This document shows, one piece after another, positions 37,003 through 46,865 of a stretch of 64,000 nucleotides of DNA (position 1 is its first letter; every line of letters starts with the position of its first letter). Position numbers and translations under genes: made by a program. The stretch comes from Kutzneria sp. CA-103260. Its GTDB lineage: Bacteria > Actinomycetota > Actinomycetes > Mycobacteriales > Pseudonocardiaceae. The stretch lies in contig NZ_CP073318.1 in assembly GCF_018263855.1 (NCBI RefSeq), positions 1,240,001-1,304,000 on the forward strand. The letters run 5' to 3'. The notes below the pieces were generated by a model. That model was not told the DNA's origin and did not search any database. It saw only the letters and a program-made list of their open reading frames with translations.

Positions 37003-37898
37003 AGGTCCGCCACGATCTCCTCCAGGCCTCGTCGCGCCCGCGCCGCGCGCCCGGGATCGGCGAGATCAGCCCTGGAGGGCAACAAAGAAGTCAGGCCCCA
37101 GACCCGGCCGCGGGCCCAGGTGGCGTCGTCGACGGCCAGCAGCTTGCGGAACTCGTCCCGCGCCCCGGACGGCAGGAATCCCCACGCGGCAATGAGATCG
37201 ACCGCGGGATCGCCGACGGCGAGCGTACCGAAGTCGATCACTGCGGCCAGCCGGCCGTCGCGGGCCAGCATGTTGGCCGGCACGGGATCGCCGTGCACCC
37301 AGACCGGCGGCCCGTCCCAGGCCGGGGCGTCCAGCCCGGCCTGCCACACGGCGAGCACGGCGTCGATGTCGAAGAACCCGTCCAGCACGGCGATCCGGCC
37401 GCGCAGATAGGAGTCCTCGATCGGCGAGGAACGCTGGTCGTGCAGGCCGACCCCGCGGAAACCGTTGCTCCACTCCGGCGGCGGCCCGTCGGAGGCATCG
37501 ATCTCCCGTAGCGCCAACAGGAAATCGGCCAGGTCAACCGCCGCCTGGCGGTGATCGGACAGAGTGGCGAGCTCGGCGTTCGCCCCCTCGATCCACCGAT
37601 AGACCGACCAGGGGAACGGATAGCCCGCGCCGGGCCGGCCCTTGCCCAGGGGAACCGGGACGGCCAGCGGCACGTGCGGGGCCAGCACCGGAAGCCACCG
37701 CTGTTCCCTGGTGACCTGGCCGATCCAGCGGGCGAACCGCGGCATCCGGATCAGCATGTCGTCGCCGAGCCGGAAGGTGATGTTGTCGACCCCGGAGGAC
37801 GACACCGGCGTCACCGCGAGGTCGGCCCACTCCGGGAACTGCGCGGCGACAAGCCGCCGCACCTGCGGGATGTCGACGTGCACGGCGTCGGAAGACAA
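36999..37898 (-). CDS. aminoglycoside phosphotransferase family kinase (MPH/APH-like)
   Basis: The 299-residue kinase begins VRRLVAAQFPEWADLAVTPV, then SSGVDNITFRLGDDMLIRMP (nucleotide loop), PWSVYRWIEG (hinge), the Brenner motif WVHGDPVPANMLARDGRLAA and the DFG-like VIDFGTLAVGDPAVDL. This layout is that of macrolide/aminoglycoside kinase-like proteins of actinobacteria. The TTG at 37898 is preferred because GAGGAG lies upstream; a GTG at 37883 is alternative. The gene is coupled to the second kinase downstream. Resistance is possible, but primary metabolism kinases of this family are common. Confidence 0.88.
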   Translation of the reverse strand: MSSDAVHVDIPQVRRLVAAQFPEWADLAVTPVSSSGVDNITFRLGDDMLIRMPRFARWIGQVTREQRWLPVLAPHVPLAVPVPLGKGRPGAGYPFPWSVYRWIEGANAELATLSDHRQAAVDLADFLLALREIDASDGPPPEWSNGFRGVGLHDQRSSPIEDSYLRGRIAVLDGFFDIDAVLAVWQAGLDAPAWDGPPVWVHGDPVPANMLARDGRLAAVIDFGTLAVGDPAVDLIAAWGFLPSGARDEFRKLLAVDDATWARGRVWGLTSLLPSRADLADPGRAARARRGLEEIVADL

Positions 37899-37953
37899 TC
37901 AGCGCTCCTCGGGCTGTCGGCGTGCCTCCACCACACCGCACGTGTCGAGGCAA

Positions 37954-38649
37954 TTATTCGCCGGCCAGGTAGGCGTGCAGGAGCGCCGCGGCGGCCAGCA
38001 TCTTCTCGGCCCGGCGGCCCAGTTCCCCGTGCCGCTGCGCGATTGCCGCCCGCAGCGCGTCCCGGCTGCCGGTGCGGCGCAGGTCGTCCAGGATCGGCCG
38101 GATCTGGGGGAGGCGGTGCATGCCCTGGCGCAGCATCAGGATGATCCGCGCGTCGCGGGTCTCCTTCGGCCCGTACGTGCGGTAGCCGGTGGCCGGATCC
38201 CGTTGCGGGGCAAGGAGTTCGGCGGCCTCCCAGACGCGCAGCGTGGACGTGCGGACGCCGAGGTGCGCGGCCAGTTCGCCAATCTGCATGGCCGCCCGGG
38301 CCGGCGGGTCGGTGTCGACGACGGTCTCCAGCGCCTCGGCGGTGAGCTTGAGGGCCTCGCGCTGGCGGTGCAGATCGGCGTGGTCGGCGTCGATCAGCGC
38401 GAGGGCCTGCGTCCGGTCGTCGGCGTGGATGGCGCGCATGATGTCCCCGGCGGCGGTCCAGCCGTGCCCCTCGGCCAGGGCCCGGTAGGCCAGCAGCGCC
38501 CGGCGGTGCTGGTCGTCGAGTTGGCGGTAGCCGGCCTCGGACCGGGCGGCCAGCGGCAGCACGCCGGCGTCCAGGTAGTTGCGGATCTGCTGCGCGGAGA
38601 CGCCGGCAAGCCGGGCCAGGTCAACGGGCCGGTTGAGGGTTTTGCGCAC
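37954..38649 (-). CDS. double-MerR transcriptional regulator
   Basis: The 231-residue protein has two MerR helix-turn-helix regions. The first is N-terminal: VDLARLAGVSAQQIRNYLDA, then GVLPLAARSEAGYRQLDD. The second starts near residue 120: MQIGELAAHLGVRTSTLRVW, then PQRDPATGYRTYGPKETRDA. Two DNA-binding units in one chain is unusual and could make a pseudo-dimer. It is divergent from the UvrA-like gene with 59 bp between the starts and a 7-bp inverted repeat in the gap, so it almost certainly controls that gene and itself. Confidence 0.9.
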   Translation of the reverse strand: MRKTLNRPVDLARLAGVSAQQIRNYLDAGVLPLAARSEAGYRQLDDQHRRALLAYRALAEGHGWTAAGDIMRAIHADDRTQALALIDADHADLHRQREALKLTAEALETVVDTDPPARAAMQIGELAAHLGVRTSTLRVWEAAELLAPQRDPATGYRTYGPKETRDARIILMLRQGMHRLPQIRPILDDLRRTGSRDALRAAIAQRHGELGRRAEKMLAAAALLHAYLAGE

Positions 38650-38672
38650 GTCTCTCCTGGGTCATCGGGAAA

Positions 38673-38707
38673 GCCTCAACAAGGTAGTTCAACGATACGC
38701 TTGAGGC
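38673..38707. promoter_or_regulatory. inverted repeat between MerR-like and UvrA-like genes
   Basis: GCCTCAA (38673-38679) and TTGAGGC (38701-38707) are perfect arms 21 bp apart in the divergent promoter region; TTCAAC near 38689 adds half-site copies. This long spacing fits a MerR-type operator spread over promoter elements. The right arm ends just before the ATG at 38709. Confidence 0.6.
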
Positions 38708-38708
38708 C

Positions 38709-40957
<2,249 letters not shown>

Positions 40958-40961
<4 letters not shown>

Positions 40962-41263
40962 TCCCCGAGTCCGCCGGCCGCATCGCCACCCTCCTCGCCG
41001 CCCACCCCGTCCGCGGCACCGGCCCGTACCCCATCGGCGACATCGTCCGCGCCCTGGACGCCGAACTGGCCGTCCTCCGCGCCACCGTCGCCGCAACTCC
41101 CGGCCCACTGGGGACGATCGCCCCGCAGTTGGCGCTGCTGATGATGTGTCTCCAGCACGTCGTCGTCCTCTGCCACGGCTTCGAAGACCTGCCCGACGAC
41201 CTGCGCGCTCAGGCCCGGCGCGAACTCACCACCGCCCACCAGACCGCCCGCAAGCTGCGCTGA
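40958..41263 (+). CDS. small helical protein coupled to UvrA-like gene (101 aa)
   Basis: The ATG at 40958 overlaps the UvrA-like stop (ATGA), so translation is coupled. The 101-residue product is mostly helical: GDIVRALDAELAVLRATVAA, APQLALLMMCLQHVVVLCHG, LRAQARRELTTAHQTARKLR. The hydrophobic middle segment is too short and polar to be a sure membrane helix. I do not recognise the family. Its fixed link to the UvrA paralogue suggests a partner or regulator of that protein. The convergent GntR gene ends two bases after it. Confidence 0.75.
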
Positions 41264-41264
41264 C

Positions 41265-42029
41265 TCAGCCGGTCTGGGGCTGGGTGAAGCGGTAGCCGAA
41301 CTGGGCGGTGAACTCGGCGGTGAGGGCGAAGCGGTCGCCGCGGACGAGGGTCTGGCGCCATTCGACGGGCTGGCCCTGGGAGAGGCCGAGGCGGTTGATG
41401 GCGAACAGGGCGGTGCCGGCAGGGCAGTGGAGTTGGGCGGCCTCGAAGGGGCTGGGGACGATGGCGTGCACGTCCTCGTGGCCGGCGTCGAGGCGGATGC
41501 CGGTGCGGGTGGCGAGTTCGCCGTAGAGGCTGGTGTGGCGGAAGTCGGCGGAGAGCAGGGGGGAGGCGACGGCGGCGGGTAGCCAGACACGGTCGATGGC
41601 CAGGGGCTCGCCGCCGGCGAGGCGAAGGCGTTCGAGGTAGACGAGGGGAGCGGAGCCCTCCAGACCGAGGCGTTCGGCCACGAGGGCGTCGGCGCGCAGG
41701 TCGAGGGCCCGGACCACGGAGTCCTGGGAGAGGCCGGCGGCCTCGACGGAGGCGAAGAGGCTGTAGAGGGCGCCGACGGGCTGGTGGATCTCGGGCACGG
41801 GCGCGACCCGGGGCTGGCGGCCCCGCTCAGCGACGATGACGCCGTCGGCCCGCAGCTGGCGCAGGGCCTGCCGCACGGTGGAGCGGCTGACGTCGTACTC
41901 CTCGACCAGGGCCAGCTCGCCGGGGAACTGGTCGGAGAACTCGCCGGCGGCGAGCCGGTCGAGCAGCGATCGCTGGAGCTGCTGCCACAGCGGCGTCGAC
42001 CCGGACCGGTCCAATGTGCGCCCCGCCAC
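41265..42029 (-). CDS. GntR family regulator with UTRA domain (HutC type)
   Basis: The winged helix-turn-helix is FPGELALVEEYDVSRSTVRQ / ALRQLRADGVIVAERGRQPR; the C-terminal UTRA ligand domain includes PLVYLERLRLAGGEPLAIDR and SLYGELATRTGIRLDAGHED. I choose GTG at 42029, which gives a family-normal N-terminus; an ATG at 42065 would add 12 residues and lie inside the operator. It is divergent from the YeiH-like exporter gene, and a large inverted repeat between them (42054-42089) is the likely operator. The protein probably represses both and responds to a small ligand. Confidence 0.9.
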   Translation of the reverse strand: MAGRTLDRSGSTPLWQQLQRSLLDRLAAGEFSDQFPGELALVEEYDVSRSTVRQALRQLRADGVIVAERGRQPRVAPVPEIHQPVGALYSLFASVEAAGLSQDSVVRALDLRADALVAERLGLEGSAPLVYLERLRLAGGEPLAIDRVWLPAAVASPLLSADFRHTSLYGELATRTGIRLDAGHEDVHAIVPSPFEAAQLHCPAGTALFAINRLGLSQGQPVEWRQTLVRGDRFALTAEFTAQFGYRFTQPQTG

Positions 42030-42053
42030 GGGGACAACGCTACCGGTTGTGCA

Positions 42054-42089
42054 ATGTCCGTACATATCGTAGCGTAAATGTACGGACAT
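42054..42089. promoter_or_regulatory. paired GntR operators in divergent region
   Basis: ATGTCCGTACAT (42054-42065) and ATGTACGGACAT (42078-42089) form a perfect 12-bp inverted repeat with a 12-bp spacer. Each arm is by itself a near palindrome (TGTNCGNACA), so two GntR dimers could bind 24 bp apart on the same face region. The right arm ends just before the AGGAGG site of the YeiH-like gene. Confidence 0.75.
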
Positions 42090-42102
42090 TAGGAGGCGAA
42101 CC

Positions 42103-43134
42103 ATGGCCCGCACCCTGCACGCGGCACCGCAGACGCCGCTGGCGACCCGGCTGCCGGGGCTGGCGATCACGGTGGCGGTCGCGGCCGCGGCGACGGGGCT
42201 GGGCCTGCTGGTGCCGGTGGTCGGCGGACCGGTGTTCGCGATCGTGCTGGGCGTGCTCGCGGCGACGGTGATCAAGCCGCTGCGGTCGAGCAGCCTGACG
42301 CCGGGCTACACGCTGGCGTCGAAGGGCGTGCTGCAGCTGTCGATCGTGGTGCTGGGCACCGGCCTGTCGCTGCAGCAGGTGGTGCACGTGGGCGTGTCCT
42401 CGCTGCCGGTCATGCTCGGCACGCTGGCGGTGGCCCTGGGCGGAGCGTGGCTGCTGGGCCGGTGGCTGAAGATCGGTTCCGACACCAAGACCCTGATCGG
42501 CGTCGGCACGGGCATCTGCGGCGCGTCGGCGATCGCCGCCACCACGGCCGTGATCAAGCCCAAGGACACCGAAGTCGCCTACGCCATCGGCACGATCTTC
42601 ACCTTCAACATCGCCGCGGTGCTGCTCTTCCCGCCGCTGGGCCACCTGCTCGGCCTGAGCCCGCACGCCTTCGGCCTGTGGGCCGGCACCGCCGTGAACG
42701 ACACCTCCTCGGTGGTCGCGGCGGCCTACTCCTACGGCGCCGACGCCGGCCCGTACGCGATCGTGGTGAAGCTGACCCGCAGCCTGATGATCATCCCGAT
42801 CGTCATCGGGCTGGCCTGGCTCAAGGCCCGCCGCGACAACGCCAACGGCCACGGCGAGGTGCGCCTGCCCTGGCACCGGATCGTGCCGCTGTTCCTGATC
42901 GGCTTCGTGGTCGCGGCGGCCACCGACACCGCCGGCCTGATCCCGGACAGCTGGCACCCTGCGCTGTCCACCCTGGGCACGTTCCTGATCACCACCGCGC
43001 TGGCCGGCATCGGCCTGTCGCTGCGGTTCGCCGACATGCGCAAGGCCGGGGCCCGCCCGCTGCTGCTCGGCGGCCTGCTCTGGATCGCCGTCGCCGCAAG
43101 CAGCCTCGGCATTCAGGCCCTCATCGGCTTGTAG
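42103..43134 (+). CDS. YeiH/UPF0324 family putative sulfate exporter
   Basis: The 343-residue membrane protein shows about ten hydrophobic segments and family motifs: GLLVPVVGGPVFAIVLGVLA, the central IGVGTGICGASAIAATTAVI, GTIFTFNIAAVLLFPPLGHL and AGTAVNDTSSVVAAAYSYG. YeiH proteins were named as sulfate exporters, though their substrate is uncertain; taurine/sulfonate or sulfite export is discussed for relatives. AGGAGG precedes the ATG at 42103. Divergent from the GntR gene with a shared operator. The 3' end overlaps the RidA-like gene by 14 bp. Confidence 0.92.
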   Translation: MARTLHAAPQTPLATRLPGLAITVAVAAAATGLGLLVPVVGGPVFAIVLGVLAATVIKPLRSSSLTPGYTLASKGVLQLSIVVLGTGLSLQQVVHVGVSSLPVMLGTLAVALGGAWLLGRWLKIGSDTKTLIGVGTGICGASAIAATTAVIKPKDTEVAYAIGTIFTFNIAAVLLFPPLGHLLGLSPHAFGLWAGTAVNDTSSVVAAAYSYGADAGPYAIVVKLTRSLMIIPIVIGLAWLKARRDNANGHGEVRLPWHRIVPLFLIGFVVAAATDTAGLIPDSWHPALSTLGTFLITTALAGIGLSLRFADMRKAGARPLLLGGLLWIAVAASSLGIQALIGL

Positions 43135-43534
43135 GTATAGCCGCCACAGCCTCGATCTCAACGGCGAACTGTGGCGCGGCGAGCTGTGCGACCACCATCA
43201 GCGAGTGGGCCGGGAAGTCGCCGTCCGGGTACCACTCGGCGAAGATGTCCGTGCGGGCCTTGCGGCTGCCGTCCAGGTGCTCGACGCCGCCGATCAGCGA
43301 CAGGAATTTGACGACGTGCTCCGGGCCGCCGCCGGCGGCCCGGAGCAGTTCCTCGATGTTGGCCAGTACCTGCCGCGTCTGGCTTTCCGCGTCCGGACCG
43401 GCCAGCGTGCCGTCGGGCCGCAGCCCGAGCTGGCCGGACACGAACACCAGCTCGTGCCCGGCCGGCACGGCGGCCAGATGGCTGTACTGCCCGGCGGGCG
43501 CGGCCACTGAGGACGGATTCCAGCGACGGATCAT
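43121..43534 (-). CDS. RidA/YjgF family protein
   Basis: The 137-residue protein has the chorismate-mutase-like RidA fold: YSHLAAVPAGHELVFVSGQL, TRQVLANIEELLRAAGGGPE, VVKFLSLIGGVEHLDG and FAVEIEAVAAI. The Arg that binds the substrate carboxylate (in the usual VARL before the last strand) is Gln here (VVAQLAAPQF), so 2-aminoacrylate deaminase activity is doubtful. It may be another Rid subgroup. It lies 10 bp downstream of the short ThrRS gene on the same strand and could be its operon partner. Confidence 0.9.
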   Translation of the reverse strand: MIRRWNPSSVAAPAGQYSHLAAVPAGHELVFVSGQLGLRPDGTLAGPDAESQTRQVLANIEELLRAAGGGPEHVVKFLSLIGGVEHLDGSRKARTDIFAEWYPDGDFPAHSLMVVAQLAAPQFAVEIEAVAAIPTSR

Positions 43535-43544
43535 GGTCCGGAGC

Positions 43545-44756
43545 CTAATCCGCCCACAGGTCCAGCGACCGGCGATTCACCAACTCCCCGATGCGGCCCA
43601 AGGCTTCGTCGACTGACAGCGGGTCCAGCCGACGGCCGTCCCGCAACCGCAGGGCGACCTCCTCGTTGGCCAGCTCCTTGGGCCCGATGACCGCCTGGTA
43701 CGGCACAAGCCGCGACTCACGGATCCGTGCGCCCAGCGAACCTCGTTCCGACCCAACGACTTCCGCTCGGAGTCCAAGATCCAGGCAGCGTTCGGCCACG
43801 ACCGCCGCCGCCGGCAGCTCGTCGTCGCTGACGGGCAGGACGGCCAGCTGCACGGGGGCGAACCAGGCCGGAAAAGCGCCGCCGTACACCTCGATCAGGT
43901 GGGCCATGCACCGTTCCATGCTGCCGATCAGGCTGCGGTGCACCATGACCGGCCGGTGCCGGGCGCCGTCCGGGCCGATGTAGCTGAGGTCGAACCGCTC
44001 GGGCTGGTGCAGGTCGATCTGCACGGTGGAGATGCTGGACTCCCGCTCGGCGCTGTCGGCGATCTGGATGTCGATCTTCGGCCCGTAGAACGCGGCCTCG
44101 CCGACGGCTTCCTCGTGGTCGACGCCGGACAGCACCTCCCGCAGCAGCGCCTCCGATCGTTGCCACAGCTCGGGATTGTCCACGTACTTGCCGCCGTCGC
44201 CCCGCAGCGACAGCCGGTACCGCACGGGCTTGACGCCCAGATCCCGGTGCGCCCGCTGGATCAGCTCCAGCGCCGACCGGGCCTCGTTGAGCACCTGGTC
44301 AGGGGTGCAGAACACGTGCGCGTCATTGAGCTGGATGGACCGCACCCGCGACAGCCCGCCGAGCACGCCGGACAGCTCGGCCCGGTACATGCCGCCGATT
44401 TCGGCCATGCGCAAGGGAAGTTCCCGGTAGCTGTGCGCCCGTGACCGGTAGATCAGGGCGTGGTGCGGGCACAGACTGGGCCGCAGCACCATCTGCTCGC
44501 CGCCCACTTCCATCGGTGGGAACATGTCGTGGTTGTAGTGCGACCAGTGCCCGGACTGCTCGAACAGCGCGCGTTTGCCCATGATCGGCGAATGCACGTG
44601 TCGGTACCCGGCCCGGCGTTCCAGGTCTCGCACGTACTCCTCCAGCACGTGCCGGACGGCCGCCCCATCGGGCAGCCAGTACGGCAGACCGGCGCCGATC
44701 AGCGGATCGGTGTCGAACAGGCCCAGTTCGCGGCCGAGCTTGCGGTGGTCGTACAT
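43545..44756 (-). CDS. thrS: threonyl-tRNA synthetase, short form without N-terminal editing domains
   Basis: The 403-residue protein starts directly at the catalytic domain (HRKLGRELGLFDTDPLIGAG) and lacks the TGS and N2 editing domains of full ThrRS (about 640 residues). Motif 1 GYRHVHSPIMGKRALFEQSG, the zinc Cys in SLCPHHALIYRS, motif 2 RMAEIGGMYRAELSGVLGGL, the zinc His in NDAHVFC and in VMVHRSLIGSMER, and the anticodon domain are present. The usual TQDDAH reads QLNDAH. It is probably a second ThrRS kept for antibiotic resistance or a tRNA-dependent pathway. ATG at 44756 with GAGGAG upstream, behind a leader with Thr codons and a hairpin. Confidence 0.92.
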   Translation of the reverse strand: MYDHRKLGRELGLFDTDPLIGAGLPYWLPDGAAVRHVLEEYVRDLERRAGYRHVHSPIMGKRALFEQSGHWSHYNHDMFPPMEVGGEQMVLRPSLCPHHALIYRSRAHSYRELPLRMAEIGGMYRAELSGVLGGLSRVRSIQLNDAHVFCTPDQVLNEARSALELIQRAHRDLGVKPVRYRLSLRGDGGKYVDNPELWQRSEALLREVLSGVDHEEAVGEAAFYGPKIDIQIADSAERESSISTVQIDLHQPERFDLSYIGPDGARHRPVMVHRSLIGSMERCMAHLIEVYGGAFPAWFAPVQLAVLPVSDDELPAAAVVAERCLDLGLRAEVVGSERGSLGARIRESRLVPYQAVIGPKELANEEVALRLRDGRRLDPLSVDEALGRIGELVNRRSLDLWAD

Positions 44757-44801
44757 CGTGGTCTCCTCGTCTGCGTGAGGCGAGTGACCGGCAACGCGAA
44801 A

Positions 44802-44825
44802 GCCCCGGGGCACTCGCCCCGGGGC
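44802..44825 (-). terminator. attenuator-type hairpin in the ThrRS leader
   Basis: On the minus strand GCCCCGGGGC, loop GAGT, GCCCCGGGGC forms a perfect 10-bp hairpin followed by TTTCG, 45 bp before the ThrRS ATG and 34 bp after the leader peptide stop. The loop with flanks (CGAGTGC) is complementary to GCACTCG inside the leader peptide gene (44894-44900), and GGCGAGTG is complementary to CACTCGCC downstream (44779-44786), so alternative pairings exist. Confidence 0.75.
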
Positions 44826-44858
44826 CAAAAATTCAGCACTGTCGCTTGAGTACGTGAA

Positions 44859-44909
44859 TCAGCGCGCCGGGACTGGGTCCGGCGTCGTCGTGACGAGTGC
44901 GCGCTGCAT
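44859..44909 (-). CDS. threonine leader peptide upstream of short ThrRS
   Basis: ATG at 44909 opens a 16-codon frame reading MQRALVTTTPDPVPAR, with three consecutive ACG threonine codons at 44883-44891, ending TGA at 44859. It begins one base after the gamma-glutamyltransferase stop. A stable hairpin follows before the ThrRS gene. Position, size and the run of cognate codons are those of amino-acid attenuators, here for threonine. It has no clear ribosome site of its own; reinitiation from the upstream gene or a leaderless start are both possible. Confidence 0.65.
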   Translation of the reverse strand: MQRALVTTTPDPVPAR

Positions 44910-44910
44910 G

Positions 44911-46755
44911 TCAATCACAGTAGCACGTGGGCAACACGACAGCGGCGGCACTTCCGCCGCGCCGCGAGGGTTCACCGGCCGCGATGACCCGGCCGCCCGG
45001 CTTGAACTCCAGGCCGGAGGCCACGCCGATGGTCGGCGCGATCTTGATCGTCGGATCCAGCGGCGAGGTGTCGCTGACCGCGAAGGACTGGCCCAGCGCC
45101 TGCAACCCGGGCGTGGTCGAAGCGGCGATGAACGCCGGCTCGGCCGTGGTGGTCGCCGAGTTGCGCTGCGAGGCCCGCGGCGCGGCGATGGCGTCCTCCA
45201 GGTTCATGCCTAGGTCGATCCGGTTCATCAGGATCTGCAACACGGTGGTGATGATCGTGGAGCCGCCGGGGGAACCGACCGCGAGGAACGGCTTTCCGTG
45301 CTGCAGCACGATCGTCGGCGACATGCTGGACCGCGGCCGCTTGCCCGCCGCCGGCAGGTTCGGGTCGGGCGCGGAGCCCTGCGTGGGCGTGAAGTTGAAG
45401 TCGGTCAGCTCGTTGTTGAGCAGGAAACCCCGACCGGGCACGACAATGCCGGCGCCGCCCAGCTCCTCGATGGTGTTGGTGTAGGACACCACGTTGCCGT
45501 AGGCGTCGGACACCACGAAGTGGTTGGTGTGGTTCTCCTGGTCGCTGGTCGACGCGGCCGGTGTGGTGGCGCAGGAGCCCGGCGACGACGGGTTGCCGGG
45601 GGCGACCGGGCTGGCGCCGGCCTTGGTGGGGTCGATCAGGCAGGCCCGGCTGGCCGCGAACTGCGGGGACAGCAACTGCTGCTGTGGCACGGAAACGTAG
45701 CGGGAGTCGCCGATGTAGCGGTTGCGGTCGGCGAAGGCCAGCCGTGTGGCCTCCAGATAGTGGTGCAGGGCCTGGACTTTGTCCATGTCCTTGAGGTCGA
45801 AGGTGTTCAGGATGTTCAGCGACTCGCCGACCGTGATGCCGCCGCTGGACGACGGGGCCATGCCGTACACGTCGTAGCCACGGTAGTTCACGTGCGTGGG
45901 CTGGGTGTCCAGCGCCTGGTACGAGCTCAGGTCGGACAGCAGCATCGGCCCGGTGATCGGCTTGAGCGTGGCGCCCGGGGCCAGCGGCAGGTGCTGCACC
46001 GTGTTCACCAGGTCGGCGCCGATCGAGCCGCCGTAGAACGCGCCGATGCCCTTGCGGCCGATCTCCCGGTAGGTGTTGGCCAGGTCGGGGTTGCGCATGG
46101 TGGAGCCGACCACCGGCAGGTCGCCGCCCGGCAGGAACTGCTTGGCGGTCGAGGAGAACTGGTTGAACCGGAAAGCGTTCTCCCTGGTCAGCTCCCGGAA
46201 GGTGGCGTCGACGACGAAGCCGTGGTCGGCGACCTCCTCGGCCGGGCGCAGGTTGTCGGCCAGGCTGAACCGGCCCCAGCGCTGCAACGCCCGCTGCCAC
46301 GCGGCCAGGTTGCCGGGCACGCCAACGGAGAGCCCGCTGGTCACCGCGGTCGGGAACGCGTACGGCTTGCCGGTGGCCGGATCCAGGAACATGTTCTGGT
46401 TGTCGGCCGCCGGCGTGGTCTCGCGACCGTCTATTGTGGACACCTGATGGGTGCGGGCGTCGTAGTACACCAGGTATCCGCCGCCGCCGATGCCCGCCAC
46501 GTATGGGTCGGTGACGCCGAGCGTGGCTGCCACCGCGACGGCGGCGTCGGCGGCGGTGCCGCCCCGGCGCAGCACGTCGATGCCGGCCTGCGTCGACTCC
46601 GGCGTGTCCGAGACGACCGCGCCGAAGTAGCCCTGCGCGACCGCGTGCTTGGCCGGCGCCGGTCGCGCCGAGCCGGGGGCGGCCACCGCCACCAGGGTGA
46701 GGCCGGCCATGAGTCCTACCGACAGGACCGAGCTGACGCTGCGGCGTAGTCGCAT
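44911..46755 (-). CDS. ggt: secreted gamma-glutamyltransferase
   Basis: The 614-residue precursor has a signal peptide (LSVGLMAGLTLVAVAAPGSA) and the GGT fold: VVSDTPESTQAGIDVLRRGG, AAVAVAATLGVTDPYVAGIGG, ETTPAADNQNMF. The autoprocessing and catalytic Thr is in DQENHTNHFVVSDAYGNVVS near residue 410, and the small subunit has RPRSSMSPTIVL and VGSPGGSTIITT. It cleaves gamma-glutamyl amides such as glutathione or ergothioneine-type thiol conjugates outside the cell. Its C-terminus ends in CYCD. The stop is one base from the ThrRS leader peptide start, so the two units may share a transcript. Confidence 0.95.
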   Translation of the reverse strand: MRLRRSVSSVLSVGLMAGLTLVAVAAPGSARPAPAKHAVAQGYFGAVVSDTPESTQAGIDVLRRGGTAADAAVAVAATLGVTDPYVAGIGGGGYLVYYDARTHQVSTIDGRETTPAADNQNMFLDPATGKPYAFPTAVTSGLSVGVPGNLAAWQRALQRWGRFSLADNLRPAEEVADHGFVVDATFRELTRENAFRFNQFSSTAKQFLPGGDLPVVGSTMRNPDLANTYREIGRKGIGAFYGGSIGADLVNTVQHLPLAPGATLKPITGPMLLSDLSSYQALDTQPTHVNYRGYDVYGMAPSSSGGITVGESLNILNTFDLKDMDKVQALHHYLEATRLAFADRNRYIGDSRYVSVPQQQLLSPQFAASRACLIDPTKAGASPVAPGNPSSPGSCATTPAASTSDQENHTNHFVVSDAYGNVVSYTNTIEELGGAGIVVPGRGFLLNNELTDFNFTPTQGSAPDPNLPAAGKRPRSSMSPTIVLQHGKPFLAVGSPGGSTIITTVLQILMNRIDLGMNLEDAIAAPRASQRNSATTTAEPAFIAASTTPGLQALGQSFAVSDTSPLDPTIKIAPTIGVASGLEFKPGGRVIAAGEPSRRGGSAAAVVLPTCYCD

Positions 46756-46865
46756 GGCGATCCTTCCACTTCAGGACAGGGTCCCCATGTTCTACCCGCA
46801 CCCGCGCGTCGCTGACCAGGTTTCCGGTCAGGTCACGCTACGGCGAACCGGTGAAGGGGCAGCCC

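Noticed and set aside
44757..44910. T-box riboswitch before the ThrRS gene
   Set aside because: No T-box sequence (TGGNACCGCG) is present; the leader peptide with Thr codons explains the region better.
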